A stretch of DNA of 37,261 bases, taken from contig JAAFGT010000037.1 in NCBI GenBank assembly GCA_010365215.1, positions 1 through 37,261 of the forward strand. Direction: 5' to 3'. Below the pieces are notes generated by a model. It searched no databases and was not told the DNA's origin. It saw only the letters and a program-made list of their open reading frames with translations. Source of the stretch: Acidipila sp. GTDB lineage: Bacteria > Acidobacteriota > Terriglobia > Acidiferrales > UBA7541. Made by a program: the position numbers and the translations under genes. Below are positions 7,458-14,730 of this stretch, piece after piece. How positions within the stretch are numbered: the first letter of the stretch is position 1; the number at the start of each line of letters is the position of its first letter.

Positions 7458-8999
7458 TTGGCCTTTCCGTTCCACATTGCGGCGATCGACGCAGGCTCGA
7501 ATGCCATCCGCCTAGTCATCGCTCGCGCCGAATCACCCTTCGAGATTCACGAACTGGCCACCGAGCGAGTGGCTGTGCGCCTGGGCCACAACGCCTTCAC
7601 CAGCCGAAGGCTTGACGAGCGCACCATCTCTCGCGCCGCTAAAGCCTTCCGGCAGTTCCGCGATTTAATGGATCGCTACCGCGTGGAGGCTTGCCGTGCC
7701 GTGGCCACCAGCGCATCCCGCGAAGCGCGCAATCGCGCCGAGCTGATCCGGCGAATCGAGCGCAAGAGCGGAATCCGTCTGGAGGTAATCGGCAGCGAAG
7801 AAGAAGCCCGGCTGGTGCGTTCAGCCGTGCTGGCCTCGCTCAGCGGGAAATTTGCACCGCAAGTGATCGCTGATCTTGGCGGCGGCAGCCTGGAAGTCAG
7901 CCTGATGCACGGCGAAAAAGTGCGGAAGAGCGTGCATCTTCCCGTGGGCACGGTACGCTTGATGGAAACTCTCGGAGTCGATGGAAAAATTACACCCCAA
8001 CTGGCCGAAGATATTCGTCATGCCCTGCTGGGCCGGCTCGGGAAAGCCCTCGGCCGCCGCCCGCGCACTTCCGCAACCGTTGCCGTAGCGTGCGGTGGCA
8101 ACGCAGAAGCTCTGGCGCAGATCGCTCCGGGCCCTCGGCAACAGGGAATCGATTCGCTCGATCTCCGGCTTTTGCGGCGCCGCTTGCCGGAGATTCTAGG
8201 CCGCGACGTCGAGGGACGCATGCGGGTTTTTCGTGTGCGCCGCGACCGTGCCGAGGTCATAGGTATCGCCGCAGTGGTCTTTGATTCGCTCGGTGCCGCG
8301 CTTGGCTTGCGCTCCATGCTCGTTCCCGGCGTCGGTGTTCGCGAAGGCGTGCTGCTTGATGTGGTGCGCTCGCGCTTCGCCGCGCCCCAAGCCCCTGTAT
8401 CCGACAAGCGTTCCCGGGCCGTGCTGGACAGCGTGCTGTCATTCGCGAAACAGTTCAATTTCGATGCGGGCCATTCGCGGCACGTGGCCGCCCTCGCGGT
8501 TTCCCTCTTCGATCAGCTTCGCCCGGTGCACCAGTTGAATGACGAGATGCGTTTCATTCTTCAAATTGCCGCGCTCCTTCACGACGTGGGCAAGATTGTG
8601 AACACCCGGTCGCACCATAAGCATGGCGAGTACCTGGTGCGTTGTGGAAAGATTCCGGGTCTGGAGGGCCAGCGGCGTGAGATGGTGGCCTGCCTGGTTC
8701 GCTATCACAATCACAAATCGGATCCCAGCCCGGAACACAAGCCCTACGGCGCGTTGGACCGCGAGCAGCGCCGGCAGGTGCGACTGCTGGCCGCCGTAAT
8801 CCGTCTGGCGGAAGGGCTCGATGTAACTCATCGCCAGGCGATCACCCGGCTGCGAGCCGCCTATCACGGACGGGGAGTGCAAATCGAGGCATTGGCCAAA
8901 ATGAGTGTGGGAAAGGAAATTGCCGCTGCGCAGCGGCGCGCTGAATTATTTGAAAGGGAATTCCGGGCACAGGCGGTCTTTCGGCGGGTGGCAAGCTAG
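7458..8999 (+). CDS. Ppx/GppA-family phosphatase with C-terminal HD domain
   Basis: A 513-residue exopolyphosphatase/pppGpp phosphohydrolase-family protein. The N-terminal ASKHA fold shows AAIDAGSNAIRLVIA (8-22), ATSASREARN, the acidic VIGSEEEARLV (110-120) holding the expected catalytic Glu, and DLGGGSLEVS (139-148). The C-terminal part (about 320-500) is an HD domain: HSRHVAAL (339-346), LLHDVGK (373-379, H375-D376), then RSHHKHGEYL, RYHNH and RLAEGLDVTHRQ. Family members remove terminal phosphates from polyphosphate or pppGpp. The TTG start at 7458 gives a frame beginning right at the fold; the ribosome site is weak, as expected with coupling to the gene eight bases upstream. Which substrate it uses cannot be told from sequence. 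Confidence 0.92.
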   Translation: MAFPFHIAAIDAGSNAIRLVIARAESPFEIHELATERVAVRLGHNAFTSRRLDERTISRAAKAFRQFRDLMDRYRVEACRAVATSASREARNRAELIRRIERKSGIRLEVIGSEEEARLVRSAVLASLSGKFAPQVIADLGGGSLEVSLMHGEKVRKSVHLPVGTVRLMETLGVDGKITPQLAEDIRHALLGRLGKALGRRPRTSATVAVACGGNAEALAQIAPGPRQQGIDSLDLRLLRRRLPEILGRDVEGRMRVFRVRRDRAEVIGIAAVVFDSLGAALGLRSMLVPGVGVREGVLLDVVRSRFAAPQAPVSDKRSRAVLDSVLSFAKQFNFDAGHSRHVAALAVSLFDQLRPVHQLNDEMRFILQIAALLHDVGKIVNTRSHHKHGEYLVRCGKIPGLEGQRREMVACLVRYHNHKSDPSPEHKPYGALDREQRRQVRLLAAVIRLAEGLDVTHRQAITRLRAAYHGRGVQIEALAKMSVGKEIAAAQRRAELFEREFRAQAVFRRVAS

Positions 9000-9089
9000 C
9001 ATCGCGCGGGTTGTCTCACGCGAGCGCTGACTGGCTTAGCCCGACCGGTATCGGCTCGGCCATGGGCCGGGCTGCAGGAGTAGAAAACC

Positions 9090-9587
9090 ATGTTGCTCTA
9101 TTTGTTTCGACACGGAGTGGCAATCGATCCAGCCGACCCCGAGTGCCCGCCGGACGCCGAGCGACCTCTGACGCGCGAGGGCATTGAGAAAACGCGTCTC
9201 GCCGCGCGCGGGTTGCGCAAGCTCGGAGTAAAGCCCGACTTGATTTTATCAAGCCCGCTGGTGCGGGCGATCGAGACCGCGGAGATCGTCGCCCGCGAGC
9301 TGGGCTGGGCCAAGGAAAAAATTCACCGCACTGCGGCGCTCGAGCCTGACTCCGATCCGGCGGAGTTGCTGAAGGAACTAGCGCGGCTGAAGAAAGAATC
9401 CGTGCTGTGCGCGGGGCATGCCCCGCATCTCGATGAGCTCATCGCTCGTGCCGTGGGGGTTCGTGTGGCGTTTACCGGACTGAAGAAGGCCGGCGCCGCG
9501 TGCCTGGAATTTGCCTCACCGGCAAGTTCTCGCGGAGTTTTGCTGTGGCTGCTTCCACCGAAAGTTCTACGGCAATTAGAGGGTTAA
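9090..9587 (+). CDS. sixA: SixA-type phosphohistidine phosphatase
   Basis: A 165-residue member of the histidine phosphatase (phosphoglycerate mutase-like) superfamily. It starts with LYLFRHGVA, the RHG motif with the phosphorylated histidine. LSSPLVRAIETAEIVA carries the second conserved arginine, and VLCAGHAPHLDELIA carries the second catalytic histidine (the family's GHxP). The length and lack of insertions fit SixA, which in E. coli removes phosphate from histidines of phosphotransfer proteins. A ribosome site, AGGAG, is placed nine bases before the ATG. It follows the Ppx/GppA gene by 90 bp on the same strand and converges with the CHAD gene nine bases downstream. The target protein here is unknown; the histidine kinase at 12410 has no HPt domain that would be an obvious substrate. 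Confidence 0.9.
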   Translation: MLLYLFRHGVAIDPADPECPPDAERPLTREGIEKTRLAARGLRKLGVKPDLILSSPLVRAIETAEIVARELGWAKEKIHRTAALEPDSDPAELLKELARLKKESVLCAGHAPHLDELIARAVGVRVAFTGLKKAGAACLEFASPASSRGVLLWLLPPKVLRQLEG

Positions 9588-9596
9588 GCCGCAGGA

Positions 9597-11180
9597 TTAA
9601 CGATGCGTTCCAGTGCGCCGAACGATTTCCAGCGCGGGCGGATCGGGCTCCTGCGCGGCTGATATGTGTGTCGCTGTGCGAACGGTACCTGTTGTGCGAA
9701 TCGTAGTCGCGCGAGACGTACCTGGGCGAACCGTACCTGCGCGAACAATTACCGGAATCCCCAGCACTATCTCCAGCAGGTGTTTTCGCCCGCCAATCTC
9801 GGCGGCATTCTCCTGGCTCTCCTCCCAACCTGCGGCCTCCACCAAAACAAATTCGCCGCCGTTCGATACGGCCACCCCTTGGACGGAGTTATCGTGCGAA
9901 AAATCCAGTGCGGCCGCCAGGCGAAGCACGGCGGCAAGGCATGTAACCAGCCGCTGCCCGCCCGAATCGAGTTTCGCGAACGCTTTATTCTTTTCATCCG
10001 GTTCCGCGCCGCGATAATAGCGAGCGATCAACGCGACCCGATTAATCTCATCAACAGTCCAGCCCAGCGGGGGCTCAAGCCCGGAGATCAATCGGTACGC
10101 CACTTTGTTATCCCTTTTTTTCCCTTCCGACCGGCCGACGCCGTGGAGCAGCGCGGCAGCATGAAGCAGGCGGCGAGAACGCGGGCTGGAGAACGGGCCA
10201 TTCCTCCCGGAGGCAGCCAGGCCGTCGAAGAGATGCAAGGCCAGTCGCGCTACGTGGCGGGAATGCGCGACGTCAGGGTCTAGGTACGCGGCCCACGCGG
10301 TGAGTTTGGCGAAGGCGGCAGCCTCCAGGCGCGGCCCCTGGGGGAGTTCTCCGCGCCACACTGGCCAGAGAGCGCTGCGTCCAGCCATTTCCCGGCGGTA
10401 TTCATCGAGGCGGGATTGCCTCTCCTGCTCGATTACTTCGTTCCAGCGCGCCTGGGCTTGGGAGTCAGAGGCCGGCCCGGCTTCCGGCATGGATTCGCGT
10501 AGCAAGTCGAGGTCGTGCACTTCCCCGAGCAGATCCTGCAGACGCTTCAATTCCTTTCCCCACACGGTGTAACGCTCCGGAAGGAAATTCTCCACGGTGT
10601 AGCGAAAGCGCTTGAGTCCGATGCGCAGCTCATGCCAGGCAGCTGGATTGCGATTTCGCAAAGCGCGGCGGTGGATAGACTGCGCCTCTTCCAGCCGTTC
10701 GAGAGCCAGATGCTGTGCCACCAGGCCATTGAGAGGCAAACGTCGCGCCCGTTCCGGCAACGCCCGCGTCCACGCCTGCCACCGCTTGCGGTCAAACTCC
10801 TCAAGCGCCGCGGCAGTTTCAACGCGCAAATCATTTTCTCGCGAGCAGGTTCCCTCGAGGAGGGCTTGGCGCAGGGGATCACTCGCGGAGAACAGCTTGT
10901 GCACCCATTCCACCTGCACGTGCAGGTCGCGCAGCGCGCCGAGCTTGCGAAACAGCTTCCGCGACTCGCGCCTCATTTCGCGCCAGGCGGGATCCGAATC
11001 GACCTCGGAAACACCGGAAGCGATGGACCGGCAGCGGCGTAGCGCCACGCGCAGATCGTGCACGGAATCGGCCGAGAAACTTCGTTGGACCTGCGCGCAC
11101 TGCTTCAGCACGCGCTGCATCCAGTGTCGCAGGCCGGAATGTTTGGCCTCGATTACAGCAACTTGCGGATGGGTACTCAT
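9597..11180 (-). CDS. CHAD domain protein fused to a degenerate Ppx-type HD domain
   Basis: A 527-residue protein. Residues about 10-270 are a CHAD domain, an alpha-helical module with conserved histidines and basic residues known to bind polyphosphate: VHDLRVALRRCRS (40-52), LGALRDLHVQVEWV, WHELRIGLKRFRYTVENF (182-199) and LQDLLGEVHDLDLLRE. Residues about 290-475 are homologous to the HD domain of the Ppx/GppA protein encoded at 7458: HSRHVARLALHLFD (306-319), AALLHGVGR (342-350), CLAAVLRLAAALDFSHD. The HD pair has become H346-G347, so metal catalysis is unlikely. A tail (about 478-505) repeats V/I-R-x-x-T. The ATG at 11180 is chosen because it begins at the CHAD homology and has GGGAAA upstream. 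Likely a polyphosphate-binding scaffold or sensor. Confidence 0.88.
   Translation of the reverse strand: MSTHPQVAVIEAKHSGLRHWMQRVLKQCAQVQRSFSADSVHDLRVALRRCRSIASGVSEVDSDPAWREMRRESRKLFRKLGALRDLHVQVEWVHKLFSASDPLRQALLEGTCSRENDLRVETAAALEEFDRKRWQAWTRALPERARRLPLNGLVAQHLALERLEEAQSIHRRALRNRNPAAWHELRIGLKRFRYTVENFLPERYTVWGKELKRLQDLLGEVHDLDLLRESMPEAGPASDSQAQARWNEVIEQERQSRLDEYRREMAGRSALWPVWRGELPQGPRLEAAAFAKLTAWAAYLDPDVAHSRHVARLALHLFDGLAASGRNGPFSSPRSRRLLHAAALLHGVGRSEGKKRDNKVAYRLISGLEPPLGWTVDEINRVALIARYYRGAEPDEKNKAFAKLDSGGQRLVTCLAAVLRLAAALDFSHDNSVQGVAVSNGGEFVLVEAAGWEESQENAAEIGGRKHLLEIVLGIPVIVRAGTVRPGTSRATTIRTTGTVRTATHISAAQEPDPPALEIVRRTGTHR
9676..9756 (-). repeat. Degenerate 15-bp repeats encoding an Arg-rich tail
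   Basis: About five imperfect copies of a 15-bp unit (consensus GTGCGAACCGTACCT on the plus strand) in the 3' end of the CHAD gene. On the coding strand they give VRAGT, VRPGT, SRATT, IRTTG and VRTAT, with arginine every fifth or sixth residue. Confidence 0.65.
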
Positions 11181-11215
11181 TGTTTCCCTGGGCTTCCCTG
11201 GGGGGTGAAGCGAGC

Positions 11216-11244
11216 AGTGTACGCTGGGGTCACAAGGGAGACAA
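11216..11244 (-). promoter_or_regulatory. Candidate promoter of the CHAD gene
   Basis: Minus strand: TTGTCT (11244-11239), 17-nt spacer, TACACT (11221-11216), each matching 4 of 6 consensus bases. Transcription near 11209 gives a leader of about 30 nt. This would let the CHAD gene be expressed apart from the DUF72 gene 104 bp upstream. Confidence 0.45.
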
Positions 11245-11284
11245 ATCGCTCTGTGGAAAACCGCGGTGCTGGCCGTCACGCCGT

Positions 11285-12133
11285 TCAGGCATCGTCGATC
11301 GTCAACGGGTCGCGCACAGATTTTTCCTGGTCGCTCCACAATTCCTGGAAGAGCCGTACCGTGGCGGGCCCGTGTCCCGCGTAGTGATTATTGGCGTAGG
11401 CGAAAATGGTGACGCCGCGGGACTTCACCTGGTAACAGACCTTGGCCCATTCGGATAGCTCCACGCGCCGGTCCACAATGGTCTGGTTCCAGATTTTGGT
11501 GCGCTCCTCGATGGCTTTGCGGTCACCGAGGAAGCGCACGTAGCAAAAATCCGCGGTAACCACGTCCCCACGCGCGGCGAGTTCCGCGGGGCGCGGCATC
11601 CAGGGATGGTCGATCAAAGCTAGCGCCACGCCACGCGAGCGCAGCAGGTCGAATAATCGTTGCGTGAGCCAATGCTTATTCCTAATTTCCAGGGCAAAGC
11701 GCACGCCCTCGGGCAGCTTCTTTATGAACGGCTCAAGCCGTTGCAGGAAGTCGTCGCCCTTGGCAAATGTGGCCGCGTTGAAGTAGGGAAGTTGCAGCAG
11801 CAGCACGCCGAGCTTCTGCCCCAGCATCTGCATGCGTTCGACAAATTCCTTAAATTCATCGTCGCATCCGGCAAGTATTTTCTCGTGGGTGACCGATTGC
11901 GGCACTTTTGCCGCAAAAAGAAATCCCGGAGGCGTTTTCGCGTCCCACCCCTGCACGGTCCGAACACTAGGCGTGGCGTAGTAAGTGCTGTCCACCTCGA
12001 CGGTATCGAAATGCTGGGCGTAGAAACTAAGATAGTCGGCGGGTTTCATTCCTTGCGGGTAAAACGTCCCCGGCCAACCCGCAGCGGTAAAGGCCGAGGT
12101 GCCAAAGCGCACTTGAGGAGTTCCTCCGGACAT
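11285..12133 (-). CDS. DUF72 (YecE-like) family protein
   Basis: A 282-residue DUF72 protein with the family's TIM-barrel-like features: VRFGTSAFTAAGWPGTFYP near the N-terminus, FYAQHFDTVEVDSTYYATPS, the PPGFLFAAKVPQSVTHE strand and, near the end, YFLGDRK-type and YAYANNHYAGHGP segments (here FAYANNHYAGHGPATV). The function of DUF72 is unknown; an endonuclease-like or sugar-isomerase-like fold has been suggested. ATG at 12133 begins directly at the homology; the upstream in-frame extension to 12262 has no similarity. It lies upstream of the CHAD gene on the same strand and divergent from the histidine kinase gene. No clear ribosome site is seen. Confidence 0.9.
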   Translation of the reverse strand: MSGGTPQVRFGTSAFTAAGWPGTFYPQGMKPADYLSFYAQHFDTVEVDSTYYATPSVRTVQGWDAKTPPGFLFAAKVPQSVTHEKILAGCDDEFKEFVERMQMLGQKLGVLLLQLPYFNAATFAKGDDFLQRLEPFIKKLPEGVRFALEIRNKHWLTQRLFDLLRSRGVALALIDHPWMPRPAELAARGDVVTADFCYVRFLGDRKAIEERTKIWNQTIVDRRVELSEWAKVCYQVKSRGVTIFAYANNHYAGHGPATVRLFQELWSDQEKSVRDPLTIDDA

Positions 12134-12295
12134 TACAGAAATGTGACGGTCCCTTGCTTCGCAGAGTGTTTCTGCTAAAGCTCGCGCTGGCCGGGTAACG
12201 CACTGCCAACACCCGGATGGTAGCAATAGCCCATCGACTCCGAAAGCGAATCTTCGGTGCATCTCGCGCGTGCACGGCGGTTTCTACTACTCACG

Positions 12296-12324
12296 TTGAC
12301 TCTCACCACGCTCCGACCTATCAT
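12296..12324 (+). promoter_or_regulatory. Promoter of the hybrid histidine kinase gene
   Basis: TTGACT (12296-12301), 17-nt spacer, TATCAT (12319-12324): 5 of 6 matches in each box. It predicts transcription near 12331, which rules out an upstream in-frame ATG at 12257 and supports the ATG at 12410. Confidence 0.6.
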
Positions 12325-12409
12325 TCTTTCTCTACGTCACGAGAGTAACTACATAGTTAGAAGCACGTTTGGGGACCAAAGCGTCCCCGGCATCCCTATC
12401 GTATCCGCT

Positions 12410-14503
12410 ATGGTGCTCAGCGCAATTTCGCCGATCAGCGGGTCGCATCCCCCCTGCCTGCTGGGGCTTTTCGTTCTTCTGGCCGTAGCTACCTCGATCA
12501 AGATCGACCTGCCGTCGCTGGGGATTGCTACCGTCACCTCCATCGTTGTGGGCTTGGCCATCCTGGCTTACCGGCTGAAGCGTCGATTGGCCGCGCAAGC
12601 TTTGGAGCTGCATGCCTGCCGGCAACGCTACCAGCAGATCTTCGAGCGCAATCCTGCGGGGATGTGTCGCATGAGCTTGGAAGAAGAAATTCTGGACTGC
12701 AATGATGCCTTCGCGCGGATTCTCGGATATGCCTCGCGGGCGGAACTGCTTTCTCGTCCTACTCATGTTCTTTGGGACGATTCGGCCGGCGCCGAGTCGT
12801 TCCTGGCCTTGCTGAATAAGCATAAGACGGTCACGAACTACGAGCGGCAATTGCGGCGGAATGACGGTACGCGAGTTTGGGTTCTGCAAAATGCCACCCT
12901 CCTCGAGGCCAGTGACAACTCACCGGCGGTTATCGAAGCAATGCTGATCGATATTACCGAGCACAAAAAGGCACAAGAGTCCGTGCTGCAGCAGTCGGAG
13001 ACAAATTACCGTTCCCTGGTTGAAGGTTCGCCGTATGGGATTATACGATCCACCGCCGCGGGGAAGTTCCTGATGGTTAACCCTGCGCTGGTTACAATGT
13101 TGGGCTACGATTCGCAAGCTGAAATACTAGCTCTCAATGCGGCCAGTGAGCTCTATCAAGATCCATCCGATCGCTTGAAAATTCTCGCCTTATTTCAAGG
13201 TACGCGTCATGTTGAAAATATCGAGGTCAACTGGAAGAAAAAGGACGGTCGCCCGATCCTGGTTCGCGCGAGAGGCCGGCTGATTCGCGACGACCAGGGC
13301 ACCGAGTGCTTCGAATCGATTGTGGAGGACATCACCGAGCGCCGGATGCTCGAAGATAACCTGCGGCAAGCGCAAAAGATGGAAGCCATTGGACAGCTTG
13401 CGGGTGGAATCGCCCACGACTTCAACAATCTGCTGCTCATTATTCTTGGCCAATGCCACCAGCTGTTGGCGCAGACCGGCCCGACGGACCCGGGTTATGC
13501 CCGGCTTCAGGAAATCCAGGCGGCGGCGGAACGCGCCAAATCCCTTACCACCCGTTTGCTGATCTTCGGCAGGCGCAAGCCACTGGAATTTGATGTTCTG
13601 GATCTGAATGCAGCGCTATCAGAGTTGCGCGAGCTTTTGCAGCATCTGGTAGGAGAGAATATTTTGTTGGTCGCGCGACTGAGTCCACTGCTGAAGCAGG
13701 TGAAAGCCGATCGGGGATTACTGGAACAGGTGATCATCAATCTCGCGGGGAACGCCCGCGACGCGATGCCTGACGGAGGCACACTGACGATTATCACCGC
13801 GAACGCCAGTACAAATGAAACCTCTGCGGTTGAACATCCAGGAGTTCCGTGCGGCCAATTCGTTACGATTACCTTGTGCGACACGGGGATCGGCATGGAC
13901 TCTGCCACCCAAAACCGCGTCTTCGAACCTTACTTCACCACAAAAGGACCTGGGAAGGGCACCGGGCTGGGCTTAGCCATGGTGCAAAGCATCGTGGCGC
14001 AAAGTGGTGGCCATGTCACGGTAGCAAGCGAGCCCGGCCATGGTTCAAAATTCACGATTTATTTGCCGGCGGTTCAGGAAATCACTCTGCCGGAAATGTC
14101 CGCGCCGCAAATGCCGGAAAGTTATTTTGGATCGGAGACTGTCTTGCTGGTGGAAGATGAGCGCAGCGTGCGGCTGCTCATCCGCGAATTTTTGCAGAGC
14201 AGTGGCTACGTGGTGATCGAGGCGGAGACCGGCCAGCAAGCGCTTCGCCTGGCGCAGGCTCACCAGGGTCCAATCCACCTGCTGGTGACCGACATCGTGA
14301 TGCCAAAAATGAGCGGTCATGAGCTCGCCAGGGAATTATCCGCAAGCCGGCCGGCATTGAAAGTTTTATGCATGTCCGGATATCCAGGAAAGAGGAGCCA
14401 GGAGGAAGGGGCATCCGACGATGAGCGACGGTTTCTTCAGAAACCGTTTGTCATGAAACTTCTGCTCAAGGAGGTCCGCAAGATATTGGACTCGGCGGCC
14501 TAG
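12410..14503 (+). CDS. Hybrid sensor histidine kinase (2 TM, 2 PAS, HisKA, HATPase, receiver)
   Basis: A 697-residue hybrid kinase. Two short hydrophobic segments (about 17-30 and 40-56) anchor it, with almost no periplasmic loop. PAS 1 (about 70-190) contains NPAGMCRMSLEEEILDCNDA, and PAS 2 (about 195-315) contains EGSPYGIIRSTAAGKFLMVN. HisKA has AGGIAHDFNNLL with the phospho-accepting H336. The ATPase shows INLAGNARDAMPDGG (N444), DTGIGMD and GKGTGLGLAMV. The C-terminal receiver (575-697) has VEDERSVR, D628 in VTDIVMPKMSG, and the LQKPF lysine. PAS domains probably sense an internal signal. The start at 12410 is the first in-frame ATG after the promoter. No separate response regulator gene adjoins it, so signalling probably passes through the own receiver to a distant HPt protein. 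Confidence 0.93.
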   Translation: MVLSAISPISGSHPPCLLGLFVLLAVATSIKIDLPSLGIATVTSIVVGLAILAYRLKRRLAAQALELHACRQRYQQIFERNPAGMCRMSLEEEILDCNDAFARILGYASRAELLSRPTHVLWDDSAGAESFLALLNKHKTVTNYERQLRRNDGTRVWVLQNATLLEASDNSPAVIEAMLIDITEHKKAQESVLQQSETNYRSLVEGSPYGIIRSTAAGKFLMVNPALVTMLGYDSQAEILALNAASELYQDPSDRLKILALFQGTRHVENIEVNWKKKDGRPILVRARGRLIRDDQGTECFESIVEDITERRMLEDNLRQAQKMEAIGQLAGGIAHDFNNLLLIILGQCHQLLAQTGPTDPGYARLQEIQAAAERAKSLTTRLLIFGRRKPLEFDVLDLNAALSELRELLQHLVGENILLVARLSPLLKQVKADRGLLEQVIINLAGNARDAMPDGGTLTIITANASTNETSAVEHPGVPCGQFVTITLCDTGIGMDSATQNRVFEPYFTTKGPGKGTGLGLAMVQSIVAQSGGHVTVASEPGHGSKFTIYLPAVQEITLPEMSAPQMPESYFGSETVLLVEDERSVRLLIREFLQSSGYVVIEAETGQQALRLAQAHQGPIHLLVTDIVMPKMSGHELARELSASRPALKVLCMSGYPGKRSQEEGASDDERRFLQKPFVMKLLLKEVRKILDSAA

Positions 14504-14605
14504 ATTGTGTCGCGATCGCTTCCTACGTTGTCGTTGAAGACGCAATTAGTTCTATGGATTGTCAGTGAGTGCAGCCTGTCAATGCGTAGTTTCTTGGGGG
14601 ACAGG

Positions 14606-14634
14606 TTGCCGTGCTTTTGAACGTAGCCTAAGAT
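14606..14634 (+). promoter_or_regulatory. Promoter of tRNA-Leu
   Basis: TTGCCG (14606-14611), 17-nt spacer, TAAGAT (14629-14634), with transcription expected near 14641, two bases before the tRNA. A separate stem (CCTGTC/GACAGG, 14575-14604) lies just upstream, between the kinase gene and this promoter. Confidence 0.55.
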
Positions 14635-14642
14635 ATCCGAGT

Positions 14643-14728
14643 GCCGGAGTGGCGGAATGGCAGACGCGGCGGACTCAAAATCCGTTGGTCGCAAGGCCGT
14701 GTGGGTTCGACTCCCTCCTCCGGCACCA
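14643..14728 (+). tRNA. tRNA-Leu (anticodon CAA)
   Basis: An 86-nt class II tRNA. The acceptor stem GCCGGAG (14643-14649) pairs with CTCCGGC (14718-14724), followed by the discriminator A and an encoded CCA. The anticodon stem GCGGA/TCCGT closes the loop CTCAAAA, giving anticodon CAA, which reads UUG. A long variable arm (TGGTCGCAAGGCC) is typical of leucine tRNAs. The T-loop TTCGACT is normal, with one T-T mismatch in the T-stem (14702/14716). The amino-acid permease gene ends two bases beyond its 3' end on the other strand. Confidence 0.95.
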
Positions 14729-14730
14729 CG

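Noticed and set aside
12257-12409. Longer histidine kinase start at ATG 12257
   Set aside because: A good promoter at 12296-12324 lies inside this extension and its translation adds nothing related to the family.
14643-14728. tRNA-Leu as an integration site of a mobile element
   Set aside because: No integrase, no direct repeat of the tRNA 3' end, and ordinary chromosomal genes on both sides.
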